Counted from the stretch's first letter, positions 15,635 through 24,709 are shown. The stretch is DNA of 48,865 nucleotides from CALRGE01 sp964360635 (GCA_964360635.1 CAYHXO010000014.1:1-48865); one strand, 5' to 3'. Notes: generated from the sequence alone by a model not told the origin. Translations and numbers: made by a program.

Positions 15635-18223
15635 ATGAAATACATCTACTCGTTCTCAGAAGGAAATCAGAAGATGAAAGATTTGCTTGGTGGCAAGGGT
15701 GCCAACTTGGCTGAAATGACGAATTTGGGCTTGCCGGTTCCTCCGGGATTCACAATTACAACAGAGGTTTGTAATTATTTTTTGGAAAAGAATGAATATC
15801 CTGCGGGTTTTGAACACGATTTAAATGAGAAATTGGACGAGCTAGAGCATGCAATTAAAAAAACTTTTGGATCAAAGTCGAATCCACTTTTGGTTTCGGT
15901 TAGATCAGGTTCGAAGTTTTCAATGCCTGGAATGATGGATACAATTTTGAACCTTGGTTTGAATGATGACACCGTTGCGGCGATGATAGAAAAAACCGGA
16001 AATGACAGGTTCTGTTATGATTCATACCGACGATTTGTGACAATGTTTGCGAATGTGGTGATGGGAGTTGGACATGATCATTTTGAGGAGGCGCTTGAGG
16101 TAGTGAAGAAGGAGAAAGGCGTTGAATTAGACACTGATATGGGAGCTGCGGACTGGAAGAAATTGGTTGGAATTTATAAGGAGATTGTGAAGACACATGC
16201 GGGTAGAGAGTTCCCGGAAGAACCACGAGAACAATTGCGAATGGCGATTGAAGCCGTTTTCAGTTCATGGAACAACAAACGTGCGATTACTTACCGAAAC
16301 ATGCATGGTTATGCACATAATTTGGGAACTGCGGTGAATGTGCAGTCGATGGTTTTCGGGAATATGGGTGAGCAGTCCGGAACAGGTGTGGCTTTCACTA
16401 GAAATCCTTCAACCGGTGAGCATTATTTCTTTGGAGAATTTTTGTTAAATGCACAGGGTGAAGATGTGGTTGCTGGCATTAGAACTCCGGAGAAAATTGA
16501 TATGCTAAAGGAAAAAATCCCAGCGGCTTATGAAAGGCTTGATGAGATTCAAAAGAAACTTGAAGCACATTATCGAGATATGCAGGACATTGAATTTACA
16601 ATAGAAGAAGGAAAACTTTACATGCTTCAGACTCGAAATGGTAAAAGAACTGCTGCAGCGGCAATTAAGGTAGCGATAGATATGGTTGCGGAAGGTTTGA
16701 TTACAAAGCACGAGGCACTGAAGAGAATAGATCCAAATCAACTACAACAGCTTTTACATCCGTCGATAGATTCTAAAGCAAAACTTGAGGTTTTGGCGAA
16801 GGGCTTGCCGGCATCTCCAGGAGCAGCGGCGGGAAAAATCGTGTTCAATGCAGATACGGCTTACGACATGGCGGCAACCGGGGAAAAAGTGATTTTGGTA
16901 AGAAAGGAAACGTCGCCGGAAGACATTCATGGAATGCACGCGGCTCAGGGGATTTTGACTTCAACAGGAGGAATGACTAGTCATGCGGCGGTTGTCGCTC
17001 GAGGAATGGGGAAATGCTGTATTGCTGGTTGTAAAGACGCTCATGTTGATGAAGCTACGAAAACTTTGCGAATTCATGGAGAAGTTTTTGGAGAAGGTGA
17101 TGTGATTACTCTAAACGGCAGCACAGGTGAGGTGATTCGAGGCTTGGCTCCGATGAAAGAGCCGGAATTAACAGAAGATTTTGAGACATTGATGGCATGG
17201 GCTGATGAAGTTCGTGAGATGAAAATTAGAACAAATGCCGACACTCCTTTTGATGCTGAAGTTGGACGAAAATTTGGTGCGGAAGGAATTGGATTATGCC
17301 GAACAGAACACATGTTTTTTGATACTGACAGAATTAATTTGGTGAGACAGATGATTCTTTCAAAAGATGCCACAGATAGAGCGGCGCCTTTGAAAATGTT
17401 GCAAGCAATGCAGCGAGAAGACTTCAAAGGTATCTTCAGAGTTATGAATGATTTGCCTGTGACGATTCGATTATTAGATCCACCATTGCACGAATTCTTG
17501 CCTGATACAGACGCAAAAATTAAGGCGCTGGCGCAAGATATGGGAGTTGAGTTTGACGCTTTGAGAAAAATTGCGAGTTCGCTTCATGAGATAAATCCGA
17601 TGTTGGGTCATCGCGGTTGTCGATTGGGAATTACTTCGCCTGAAATTTATGAAATGCAAGTGCGGGCGATTTTTGAAGCAGGAAAAGCTGTCGTATTGGA
17701 TGGAGTGAAGCCGATAATCGAGATCGAAGTTCCACTTGTTGGAGATGTTTCCGAGTTAAAGAGAATTCGAACTATGATCTTCGAAGTTGCAGCAGAAATG
17801 GCTCCGCTGAATTTCAGCTGGAAAGTTGGAACGATGATTGAGCTTCCACGCGCATGTGTGACTGCTGATCAAATCGCAAAAGAGGCTGATTTCTTCAGCT
17901 TTGGGACCAATGATCTCACTCAGATGACATTTGGTATGAGTCGAGATGATGCAGGCTCATTCCTCCCCTTCTACACTGAACAAGGGCTTTATAAAAATGA
18001 CCCTACGGAGACTATCGATCAAGAAGGTGTTGGACAGTTGATGCGAATTGCGGTGAAGTTAGGACGAAGCACAAAGCACGATTTGGAAATTGGAATCTGT
18101 GGAGAGCACGGCGGAGAACCAAAATCGGTTATGTTCTGCCAGGAAATTGGCTTGAATTATGTAAGTTGTTCACCTTACCGAGTGCCGGTTGCAAGGTTGG
18201 CGGCTGCACAGGCGTGTATTTAA
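15635..18223 (+). CDS. ppdK: pyruvate, phosphate dikinase
   Basis: 862 residues. Interconverts pyruvate + ATP + phosphate and PEP + AMP + pyrophosphate. The ATP-grasp domain begins GGKGANLAEMTNLGLPVPPG. The swivelling phosphohistidine domain has GGMTSHAAVVARG with His450. The C-terminal PEP/pyruvate barrel has GHRGCRLGI, SFGTNDLTQMTFGMSRDD and the catalytic Cys822 in ICGEHGG. ATG 15635 matches the usual family start; a TTG 36 nt earlier adds residues without family support. It ends the HTH-aminotransferase-gdhA-ppdK set and would connect amino-acid carbon to PEP. The convergent methyltransferase frame overlaps its last 95 bp. Confidence 0.97.
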   Translation: MKYIYSFSEGNQKMKDLLGGKGANLAEMTNLGLPVPPGFTITTEVCNYFLEKNEYPAGFEHDLNEKLDELEHAIKKTFGSKSNPLLVSVRSGSKFSMPGMMDTILNLGLNDDTVAAMIEKTGNDRFCYDSYRRFVTMFANVVMGVGHDHFEEALEVVKKEKGVELDTDMGAADWKKLVGIYKEIVKTHAGREFPEEPREQLRMAIEAVFSSWNNKRAITYRNMHGYAHNLGTAVNVQSMVFGNMGEQSGTGVAFTRNPSTGEHYFFGEFLLNAQGEDVVAGIRTPEKIDMLKEKIPAAYERLDEIQKKLEAHYRDMQDIEFTIEEGKLYMLQTRNGKRTAAAAIKVAIDMVAEGLITKHEALKRIDPNQLQQLLHPSIDSKAKLEVLAKGLPASPGAAAGKIVFNADTAYDMAATGEKVILVRKETSPEDIHGMHAAQGILTSTGGMTSHAAVVARGMGKCCIAGCKDAHVDEATKTLRIHGEVFGEGDVITLNGSTGEVIRGLAPMKEPELTEDFETLMAWADEVREMKIRTNADTPFDAEVGRKFGAEGIGLCRTEHMFFDTDRINLVRQMILSKDATDRAAPLKMLQAMQREDFKGIFRVMNDLPVTIRLLDPPLHEFLPDTDAKIKALAQDMGVEFDALRKIASSLHEINPMLGHRGCRLGITSPEIYEMQVRAIFEAGKAVVLDGVKPIIEIEVPLVGDVSELKRIRTMIFEVAAEMAPLNFSWKVGTMIELPRACVTADQIAKEADFFSFGTNDLTQMTFGMSRDDAGSFLPFYTEQGLYKNDPTETIDQEGVGQLMRIAVKLGRSTKHDLEIGICGEHGGEPKSVMFCQEIGLNYVSCSPYRVPVARLAAAQACI

Positions 18224-18971
18224 ATTTTATACATATGCTTAAAGAGCTACCAAATTCAGACGGTGACAAGGGTTGTCCACGTCGAAGTGAAGGGTCCCCG
18301 GGGACACTTTTATTAAACATACAAATGAGGGGATTCCGCACGACTGAAACAGTCTTTGATTTTTTAATGTTTAAATTGTTAGCGCTGAAATACTTCTGTA
18401 TTCCTAGTTTTCCGAAATGATAATGTTTGCCAAGTTTGGATTTTGCAAAATATTTGAGTAGGAGATGAAACTTAGAAAGAAAAATTACAGGTGAAAAATG
18501 GTTAACAAAGTCGCAAATTAGAATCCCCTCAGGCTTGAGAATTTTCGACACTAGCGGGACTACATCTTTGTAACTTGCGGCAGAAGCGAAACCGGTAGAT
18601 ATAATGATTGACTGGCTATTTTCAAGATAAGACTTATCAAGTGTATATGCATCAAGAGTACTAAATGAAATGTTATTTCCATGTTTAATTGTGGCAAGTT
18701 CTTCTTTTGCACGATCAATACATTCCGGAAGCAAATCTGTTAATTGGTAAGTAAATTCAATATTATTGCGCTGAAATTCATCAATAATAATTTTCGCGAC
18801 ATAGCCATTCCCGCAACCTATTTCTAAAATTTCATATTTTGCTAAGTCTAAATCAAGGAGCCATTTCAGAATAATTTTCGCTTCGCTTTTTTGGATTTTC
18901 CTATGATGTGGAGTATCCCAAATTTTATCTCTTTGAAGAGTTAATTGCCATTTTGCTACATCTCCTTTCAT
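18129..18971 (-). CDS. class I SAM-dependent methyltransferase, C terminus probably altered
   Basis: The frame codes 280 residues. The first ~215 are a normal methyltransferase: ILEIGCGNGYVAK is the SAM-binding motif I, then YQLTDLLPECIDRA, and IISTGFASAASY with KILKPEGILICDFV. Substrate is unknown. After PLICMFNK the frame runs into a palindrome-rich stretch (18262-18306, read as SVPGDPSLRRGQPLSP) and then antisense through the end of ppdK to a stop at 18129. That tail does not look like methyltransferase, so the original stop was probably lost. The gene starts 9 nt after the NAD kinase stop on the same strand. Confidence 0.8.
   Translation of the reverse strand: MKGDVAKWQLTLQRDKIWDTPHHRKIQKSEAKIILKWLLDLDLAKYEILEIGCGNGYVAKIIIDEFQRNNIEFTYQLTDLLPECIDRAKEELATIKHGNNISFSTLDAYTLDKSYLENSQSIIISTGFASAASYKDVVPLVSKILKPEGILICDFVNHFSPVIFLSKFHLLLKYFAKSKLGKHYHFGKLGIQKYFSANNLNIKKSKTVSVVRNPLICMFNKSVPGDPSLRRGQPLSPSEFGSSLSICIKFKYTPVQPPTLQPALGKVNNLHNSSQFPGRT
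18262..18306. repeat. palindrome-rich element at the methyltransferase/ppdK junction
   Basis: Contains GTGACAAGGGTTGTCCAC (inner GACAA-GGG-TTGTC at 18265-18277) and the perfect 12-bp palindrome GTCCCCGGGGAC (18294-18305). It is more GC-rich than its surroundings. It lies inside the open frame of the methyltransferase and keeps it open. Only one copy is seen in this window, so being a repeat is inference. Confidence 0.45.
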
Positions 18972-18980
18972 ATATTTAAG

Positions 18981-19886
18981 TTAAACTCCCCAGCTTAATT
19001 TCTCGCGTAACAACTTGTAATAATTGCCGGCGATTGCTGAGGCGCGGATTAGGCGCATTTTGCGGGAGGATTTGCGGATTTTTATCATGTCACCATATTG
19101 AATTGGAATTACGATTTGACCGTCGATTGTGAGACCGATTGTGTTGTCTTGATAGCGACGCTCTGTTTCAACATAAATTGTAAGCTGACGATTTGATGGT
19201 ATTACAATTGGACGAACTGAGAGTACTGAAGGACAAATCGGAGTAAAAATAATGCTGTCTACACGAGGGTGGACAATTGGACCGCCAGCGGACAAAGAGT
19301 GTCCAGTTGAACCCGTTGGGGTGGCGACAATCACGCCATCCGCCTTGAAATCGAGCATTTTTCTCTGATCAATTTCAGAGCGAAGAGAAATAAGTCTGGC
19401 AAAATTTCCTTGGTTAATCACGGCTTCATTGAGTGCGAGATGCGTGTCGATTTTTTTGCCAGCGCGGTAGAGAGTTACGCGCAAAAGAAGACGCTCATCT
19501 ACACTGAAATCACCGCTGAGAATATCGTCTAGGTAGGCGAAAGTTTTTTCTGAGGTTTTGACTTCCGTGTTAAAGCCAACGTTGCCGAGGTTCACGCCAA
19601 GTACGTAGAGATTATTTCGTTTTGGAAGATCACGCACGATTTTAAGAATTGTGCCGTCTCCACCGAGGCTGATTACTAGATCGGCTTGCCTTAAAAGAGT
19701 TGCGCGAGGATGTTCATTTTTATTACCAAGATATGGTGTTAGGTGCTCGTCCCATAGGAGTTGGCGCTTTTGTTTGAGGATATGCTTCTGAAGTTTCTCA
19801 ATAAAGGGCTTGTGCTCATCTAGTTTAATACGACCAATAAGCGCAATTACCTGGAAATTTGCCGGAATTTTTGCTTTTATACTCAC
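18981..19886 (-). CDS. nadK: NAD kinase
   Basis: 301 residues with GTG start. Phosphorylates NAD to NADP in the cytoplasm. The ATP-binding GGDGT lies at 75-79, with catalytic Asp. The second half has NEAVINQ, FKADGVIVATPTGSTGHSLS and SAGGPIVHPRVD, all diagnostic. A TTG codon two residues earlier is also possible but would overlap the divergent GT4 start; the GTG abuts it exactly. Either choice leaves no room for separate ribosome sites, consistent with other genes here. The methyltransferase follows on the same strand. Confidence 0.95.
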   Translation of the reverse strand: MSIKAKIPANFQVIALIGRIKLDEHKPFIEKLQKHILKQKRQLLWDEHLTPYLGNKNEHPRATLLRQADLVISLGGDGTILKIVRDLPKRNNLYVLGVNLGNVGFNTEVKTSEKTFAYLDDILSGDFSVDERLLLRVTLYRAGKKIDTHLALNEAVINQGNFARLISLRSEIDQRKMLDFKADGVIVATPTGSTGHSLSAGGPIVHPRVDSIIFTPICPSVLSVRPIVIPSNRQLTIYVETERRYQDNTIGLTIDGQIVIPIQYGDMIKIRKSSRKMRLIRASAIAGNYYKLLREKLSWGV

Positions 19887-20975
19887 ATGCAAAGCTTAGC
19901 GAAATCACGGATACTTGTCACACGATTTCCTTATGAGTCGCGATTTGGTGGCGAGGAAGTACATACTTTGAACCTTATGGAGGGCCTGCGCACGAAGGGA
20001 TTTAGTGTGAAATTCATGGGAAGTTGCCCGGTTTTATTGGAGGAGTTTGCAAGACGCGACTTTGAAGTTAAGCGAGTTTGGTTTGGAAAACCGCCGGTTA
20101 CTGCGTTGTGGCTGGGACTTTTTACTTTGATGTCGCCGGTTCTATTTATTTGGGCTGGAATTTTAATGCGTCGTGAGAAGTTCGACGTTTTGTATTGCTT
20201 GAGTTTTGGTGAAAAATTATTAATGACACCGTGGGCAATTTTGATGAAGAAAAAAGTGATTTGGTTGGAACATGCGCGCATTGGAAAGTGGCTGACTCGG
20301 AATCCGTGGCGACTTTTATATTCGATTTTGTCACGATATGTGAAAGTTATTGTGACTTCGCGAGCAATGAAAAAATTTCTGCCATTTGCTAAAAATGTGG
20401 AGTCGATTTCTTGCGGAGTTTCGCTTGAAAAAAGTTGGGCTTTGCCGGCGGAGGTGGAAAAGTTTTTGAGGGGCGGATTTGTTGTCTGCACTGTCTGCCG
20501 GCTGACACGTGATAAAGGTGTGGACATGATGGACAGGATTGTCCACTCTCAACCTGATGTGAAACTGATTGTCGTGGGTGAAGGCGACTATAAATTTCGA
20601 CCGGATGAGAGGCTATTAGTGTTGCCAAACTTGAAGCGCGGACAGTTGTCGACTTTGTACAAAAGTGTGGATTTATTTGTACTTCCATCGACCGAATTTG
20701 ACCCATTTGGAATGGTTGCCGCGGAGGCTATGATGGCTGGCACGGCAACGCTAGTTTCAGAAAAATGTGGCATTAGTTTTGATGTGAGAAATGAACGTGA
20801 AGCATTTGTTGCTCCGGCAACTTTTAAAGAATTTGATCGCGCGATTAAAAAGCTGAAACGGAATCCCGCGCTACTTGCGAAAGTTGGAAAGGCCGCTGAA
20901 ATTTTTGCGAAAAAGCATTATACGTTGAAACGTATGGTGGATGAGTTTGAGTACTTGTTGAGTCCGGTTGACTAG
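19887..20975 (+). CDS. family 4 glycosyltransferase
   Basis: 362 residues, GT-B fold. The start RILVTRFPYESRFGGEEVH is the acceptor-side glycine loop. A hydrophobic stretch at about 70-90 (WLGLFTLMSPVLFIWAGIL) is unusual for a soluble GT4 and may attach the enzyme to the membrane. The donor-binding region reads VVCTVCRLTRDKGVDMM and VLPSTEFDPFGMVAAEAM, with the E-x7-E spacing altered to D-x8-E. Target glycan unknown. It is divergent from nadK with adjoining start codons. Confidence 0.85.
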   Translation: MQSLAKSRILVTRFPYESRFGGEEVHTLNLMEGLRTKGFSVKFMGSCPVLLEEFARRDFEVKRVWFGKPPVTALWLGLFTLMSPVLFIWAGILMRREKFDVLYCLSFGEKLLMTPWAILMKKKVIWLEHARIGKWLTRNPWRLLYSILSRYVKVIVTSRAMKKFLPFAKNVESISCGVSLEKSWALPAEVEKFLRGGFVVCTVCRLTRDKGVDMMDRIVHSQPDVKLIVVGEGDYKFRPDERLLVLPNLKRGQLSTLYKSVDLFVLPSTEFDPFGMVAAEAMMAGTATLVSEKCGISFDVRNEREAFVAPATFKEFDRAIKKLKRNPALLAKVGKAAEIFAKKHYTLKRMVDEFEYLLSPVD

Positions 20976-21032
20976 ATTATGGTGGGGGGGTAAGATTATT
21001 CTTGTTTAAATTATTTAATCCCATTTCATTCC

Positions 21033-21677
21033 ATGAGAAGAATTTTAATTACTTCCCTGTTAACACTTGTTGTAGTTTTTTCAGGATGCTCAGGCACAGA
21101 TACAGAAGATCTTCAAGGTAAGTTTAGTACAAAGAAAACTGAGAAATTAGTTGTGGGCCAAGGAACCTATGTTGGCAGGACGAATACTTTGATTTATGGA
21201 GCTGAAGTTCCAATTGCTTCTTTTTTTCTATCATCCAATAGTGGGCGACCAATTTCAGTTAGAACAGCATCGTTTGTGATAAAAGAAAGTGGACTATATG
21301 GTCCAGCATTTGGAGAGGATTTATCATATGAACTATACCCTGTTGTTGATGGCGTAATCGATACATCACAAGAGATTTTAGATCAAGCAAATTTCTCTGA
21401 CGATGGAGTGGATGGTATATTATGGCTCTCATTAAGAGACCCAGTTCTTGGCTCATCATATTCCCTTCAAGTCTCAAGCCCACAAGAGTATGTGATTCTT
21501 GCTGAAGTTATAGACGATGGTGTGCTTAATACGAATGAAATATCAGTGGAAACTGTTGATAAAACTTATAACTCACTTTCGGAATGGGCATGGTCTAACA
21601 CACCAAAACTGCTAATGACTGATAGCACTTTTATTGATGGCCTAATAACAGGCGGATCTCTAAGTACTTTCAAGTAA
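21033..21677 (+). CDS. lipoprotein with NLQGxF-like motif and S-layer-like end
   Basis: 214 residues. The signal segment ILITSLLTLVVVFSGC has a lipobox ending at Cys19, so it is probably lipid-anchored. Right after comes TEDLQGKFS, similar to motifs after the membrane segments at 32556 and 43560. The middle is beta-rich. Near the end, VIDDGVLNTNEISVETVD resembles VDDGTLNTNTISV in the S-layer protein, and both then have a Trp-Ser region, so the domains may be related. No enzyme motif is seen. A terminator follows, and the gene appears to stand alone. Confidence 0.75.
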   Translation: MRRILITSLLTLVVVFSGCSGTDTEDLQGKFSTKKTEKLVVGQGTYVGRTNTLIYGAEVPIASFFLSSNSGRPISVRTASFVIKESGLYGPAFGEDLSYELYPVVDGVIDTSQEILDQANFSDDGVDGILWLSLRDPVLGSSYSLQVSSPQEYVILAEVIDDGVLNTNEISVETVDKTYNSLSEWAWSNTPKLLMTDSTFIDGLITGGSLSTFK

Positions 21678-21695
21678 ATATAAAGATGAATAAAC

Positions 21696-21719
21696 AAAGG
21701 CCCTGTTTGGAGGGCTTTT
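21696..21719 (+). terminator. intrinsic terminator of the lipoprotein gene
   Basis: AAAGGCCCT, loop GTTTGG, AGGGCTTTT: an 8-bp stem with one bulged G and a T-run. It lies 18 nt after the lipoprotein stop. It could also serve the convergent GT4 gene, because the other strand ends with AAAG/CTTT symmetry. Confidence 0.85.
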
Positions 21720-21725
21720 GTTGTG

Positions 21726-22784
21726 TTAGATTGCATTTAAAATCTCATTAGCCGATCTTTCCCAACTGAAAAGTTTTGCGCGAGCGAGGCCTTTTGTGCG
21801 GTATTGTTCTGGGTTTTTGAGGAGTTCTTCTATGCCGGCTTCAATTTCAGAAATGTTTAGAGGGTTTACTAAATAAGCTGCTTCGGCAACCACCTCAGGA
21901 AGGGAGGATATATTGGATGTGAGAACTGGTGTGCCGCAAGCCATAGCTTCAAGTGGCGGAATTCCGAAGCCTTCATATATAGAAGGATAAGCAAAAATTG
22001 TGGCGCGAGAATAAAGTTCGGCTAGTTTTGAATATTCAATGTAACCGAGAAAGTGAATGCGAGGAGTGAGTTTTTCTGGAACTGCATTTTTTATTCCGGA
22101 AGTTTTCCAGCCGATTCCTCCGGCAATGCAAAGTTGTAAATCTGGATGTTTTTCTGCAATGTTTTCAAAGGCTTTCATGAGTGATGGAATATTTTTTCGC
22201 GGTTCAAGTGTGCCGACAGTGAGAATGAATTTTTCTGGAAGCTCTAGTGTTTTATTTTCCGTATGTGTGAAATTTTCACTAACTGCGGGAGGAGCGAAAA
22301 CTACTTTTTTTTCGGCAGCGGCAGGTTTGATTGCGATGAGGTCTTTCAATGTGCTTTGAGAAATTGTTGTTATGAAATAGGCTTTTTTTATTGCGAGTCC
22401 TAGAGTTAGTTTTTCAACAAGCACGGGAAACCAATGGTGATTTTTTGGGTGCAAAAAGGCAACGAGATCATGCACAACAATGCCGAGCTTTTGAGATGCA
22501 GGCGCGATTGCGGGATAAATAAAACTGGTGGAGGAAAAATAGAAATCGACGGGATTTTTGAGGAGGTGTCGGCGAAGTGCAAAGTGCCACATTAGTCCGT
22601 GGGCTGGAAGGCTGACTTGCATTTCAGCGGGAAATTTTTCGTTTGGCTCAGAGTTGAATAAGTAGAATTTTACATCAGGTGCAGCTTTTATCATCGCTCG
22701 AGTAATTTCTTCAGTATAGCGGCCCTTGCCTGTTGGATTGCCGGCTGTTTCACGAATGTCGATTCCAATGCTTTTTGTTGCCAT
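21726..22784 (-). CDS. family 4 glycosyltransferase (mannosyltransferase-like)
   Basis: 352 residues. The start SIGIDIRETAGNPTGKGRYT is the usual N terminus of GT4 enzymes acting on O-antigen or surface glycans. FILTVGTLEPRKNIPSLMKA begins the donor domain, and YPSIYEGFGIPPLEAMACG carries the E-x7-E motif. I use ATG 22784; an ATG ten codons earlier overlaps the start of the divergent membrane-protein gene and adds residues outside the family pattern. Donor and acceptor sugars are unknown. Confidence 0.9.
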   Translation of the reverse strand: MATKSIGIDIRETAGNPTGKGRYTEEITRAMIKAAPDVKFYLFNSEPNEKFPAEMQVSLPAHGLMWHFALRRHLLKNPVDFYFSSTSFIYPAIAPASQKLGIVVHDLVAFLHPKNHHWFPVLVEKLTLGLAIKKAYFITTISQSTLKDLIAIKPAAAEKKVVFAPPAVSENFTHTENKTLELPEKFILTVGTLEPRKNIPSLMKAFENIAEKHPDLQLCIAGGIGWKTSGIKNAVPEKLTPRIHFLGYIEYSKLAELYSRATIFAYPSIYEGFGIPPLEAMACGTPVLTSNISSLPEVVAEAAYLVNPLNISEIEAGIEELLKNPEQYRTKGLARAKLFSWERSANEILNAI

Positions 22785-22812
22785 ATTCGGCGGGCTTTGA
22801 TAGATTTTAAAC

Positions 22813-23499
22813 ATGTCACTAACTCAACGAATCAAACAAGGTTATCTGAGACTTCCCGGCGCTGAGAAAGCAATTTTTATCGGCAGCGGGCTTATTATGC
22901 TCAGTCCTCTTTTGCCTTGGTATGATAGCATGAAAGGTTATGTTATCGAGACAATTATGGGAGTTTCTGGGCCGCTTTTTCTACTTGGAATTTTGACTAT
23001 GGCTTTTGGCGGACTCACCTTTTTTCACATGTTCATGCCTTTTCTTGGTAGTTCATTCTTTAAAAACTCAGAGTTAAGTAAGCTGGCAAATTTTTGTGGA
23101 TTTGAAGCTTTGTTGATGCTAGTTATTTCAAATTCTATATTTTTTAGTACTGATTTTGGAGGCGCAGTTACTCATAAAGGAACTAGATTTGGTATGATGA
23201 TTGCCTTTGCTGGTATTGCTTTAACTATTGGTGGCGCATATTTCGCTAAGGGAAAATCAAGAAATGTGGTAGAAGTTAAAGAGAACTTTTATTCAACTCC
23301 GGTTCAGATGCCCGTTGAACCTGTTGCGAATCCATTAAGGACAAGCAGTGAAGAGATGGATGCTCGGGATAAATATAGAGCAATGAGCTCACAGGCGAGG
23401 CAAAATTTATGGCAGCGGAGAGCTGATTCTCCATTCTCCAAACTGGATGCGATCGAAAAAAATGTTACAGATAATATGAAAATAAGAACAGATTTATAA
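22813..23499 (+). CDS. membrane protein of unknown function
   Basis: 228 residues with four hydrophobic segments (about 19-37, 52-76, 94-110 and 123-143) and a soluble, charged C-terminal tail of about 80 residues. I do not recognise the family. The stop overlaps the ATG of the zinc-ribbon gene by 1 nt, which in turn overlaps purM by 4 nt, so the three are likely co-translated. Why a membrane protein should share a message with purM is not evident. Confidence 0.75.
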   Translation: MSLTQRIKQGYLRLPGAEKAIFIGSGLIMLSPLLPWYDSMKGYVIETIMGVSGPLFLLGILTMAFGGLTFFHMFMPFLGSSFFKNSELSKLANFCGFEALLMLVISNSIFFSTDFGGAVTHKGTRFGMMIAFAGIALTIGGAYFAKGKSRNVVEVKENFYSTPVQMPVEPVANPLRTSSEEMDARDKYRAMSSQARQNLWQRRADSPFSKLDAIEKNVTDNMKIRTDL

Positions 23500-23702
23500 T
23501 GGCTGACGAAATTCTATTTTACTGCAGAGATTGCGACAAAGTCGTTTTGAATCCCAAGAAAAAGGGTGATAAATACGAGTATACTTGTCCGCTTTGCTCT
23601 GGCGACCGAGTTGCTTTTGGAACAAAGCATGCGATTTGTGATTTCTTTAATATAAAAGATGCTATGTTGGCGAAAATGCTTGTTAACCCTGTTAAAGAAT
23701 GA
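23499..23702 (+). CDS. small zinc-ribbon protein
   Basis: 67 residues. CRDC and CPLC, 19 residues apart, make a classic four-cysteine zinc ribbon; GDRVAFGTKHAICDFF follows. Such small ribbons can bind nucleic acid or a partner protein, but nothing here says which. The tight overlaps with both neighbours (1 nt and 4 nt) support it being a real gene despite its size. Confidence 0.75.
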   Translation: MADEILFYCRDCDKVVLNPKKKGDKYEYTCPLCSGDRVAFGTKHAICDFFNIKDAMLAKMLVNPVKE

Positions 23703-24709
23703 CAACTTATTCGGATTCAGGAGTGGATATTGAAAAGGGTGATGAGTGTTCTGCGCTTGCATATGCTGCGGCCAAGGCAACTTTTCCTGGTCGCGCCGGG
23801 ATGATTGGAAGTTCTGCAGCTTTGGATGGCGGCTACAGCGGTGCCTTGGATATGGGCGATTTTTATTTGGTGCAAAATGATGATGGTGTTGGGTCGAAGA
23901 TGATGGTTGCTCAGGCTATGAATAAATTCGACACTGTTGGTTATGATTTGGTTGCCATGGTCGCAGATGATGCGATTTGCCTTGGGGCTGAGGTTATTTC
24001 GATTACAAATACAATTGATATAGACAAAGTTGACGACAAAATTATTGGTCCGATGATGGAGGGTTTGAAGGCTGCCTGCCTTGCGCAGAGAATTGTGGTG
24101 CCAGGTGGAGAAATTGCGGAAATTCCAGGTCAGGTACGCGGGACGATTTGGAATGCGACTGCTGTTGGAATTGTGGAAAAGTCTAAATTTATTGATGGTT
24201 CTAAGGTGCGTGAAGGCGATTCGATTTTGGGATTGCGTTCTGTTGGTTTCCGTTCGAACGGATTCAGTTTAGTGCGAAAAATTTTAGCAGATAAGTTTGG
24301 GGCAGATTGGGTGAATGCTTCATACGGCGATGGAAGAACTTGGGGTGAGGTTGTTTTGACTCCTTGTTTGATTTATCACCGTTCGCTATTGGGAATTTTG
24401 GGTGGATATAAGGAGGCGCGAAAGATTGACATTCACGCTTTGGCTCATGTTACAGGTGGCGGATTGGAGGCGAATGTTGAGAGAGTTGTTCGCGGGGATT
24501 TACGTGCGGATTTCGATAATCTTTGGGAGCCTCTTGAAATGATGTCGAAATTGATTGAGATGGGTGACGTTCCTGAAGCGGACGCGAGGGCGACTTGGAA
24601 TATGGGAACAGGAATGGTTTTGGTTGTGGATCCTGCAGATGAGTCTGCAATTGTAGCGGCTTTGAGTGAGTTTAAGGTGCAGAGAATTGGGCGGGTTGTG
24701 AAGGTTTAG
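23699..24709 (+). CDS. purM: phosphoribosylformylglycinamidine cyclo-ligase (AIR synthetase)
   Basis: 336 residues. Closes the imidazole ring of purines, turning FGAM into AIR with ATP; it acts after the PurL/PurQ step encoded at 38133-42456. Visible are YSDSGVDIEKGDE near the start, DGVGSKMMVAQ, the metal and ATP region MVADDAICLGAEV, VVPGGEIAEIPGQV, RSNGFSLVRK and HVTGGGLEANVERVV. It begins inside the stop of the zinc-ribbon gene (ATGA overlap). It ends with TAG. No purM terminator is obvious; a 90-bp inverted-repeat element lies 65 nt downstream. Confidence 0.95.
   Translation: MTTYSDSGVDIEKGDECSALAYAAAKATFPGRAGMIGSSAALDGGYSGALDMGDFYLVQNDDGVGSKMMVAQAMNKFDTVGYDLVAMVADDAICLGAEVISITNTIDIDKVDDKIIGPMMEGLKAACLAQRIVVPGGEIAEIPGQVRGTIWNATAVGIVEKSKFIDGSKVREGDSILGLRSVGFRSNGFSLVRKILADKFGADWVNASYGDGRTWGEVVLTPCLIYHRSLLGILGGYKEARKIDIHALAHVTGGGLEANVERVVRGDLRADFDNLWEPLEMMSKLIEMGDVPEADARATWNMGTGMVLVVDPADESAIVAALSEFKVQRIGRVVKV

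Noticed and set aside
18166..18420. Plus-strand open frame after ppdK
   Set aside because: It lies mostly inside the methyltransferase gene on the other strand and shows no protein-like pattern.
19884..19892. Divergent nadK and GT4 coding regions overlapping at their starts
   Set aside because: A GTG start for nadK at 19886 removes the overlap; only adjacency remains.
22785..22814. Overlapping divergent start codons (CATG) at 22812-22815
   Set aside because: The GT4 family start fits ATG 22784 better, leaving a 28-nt gap.
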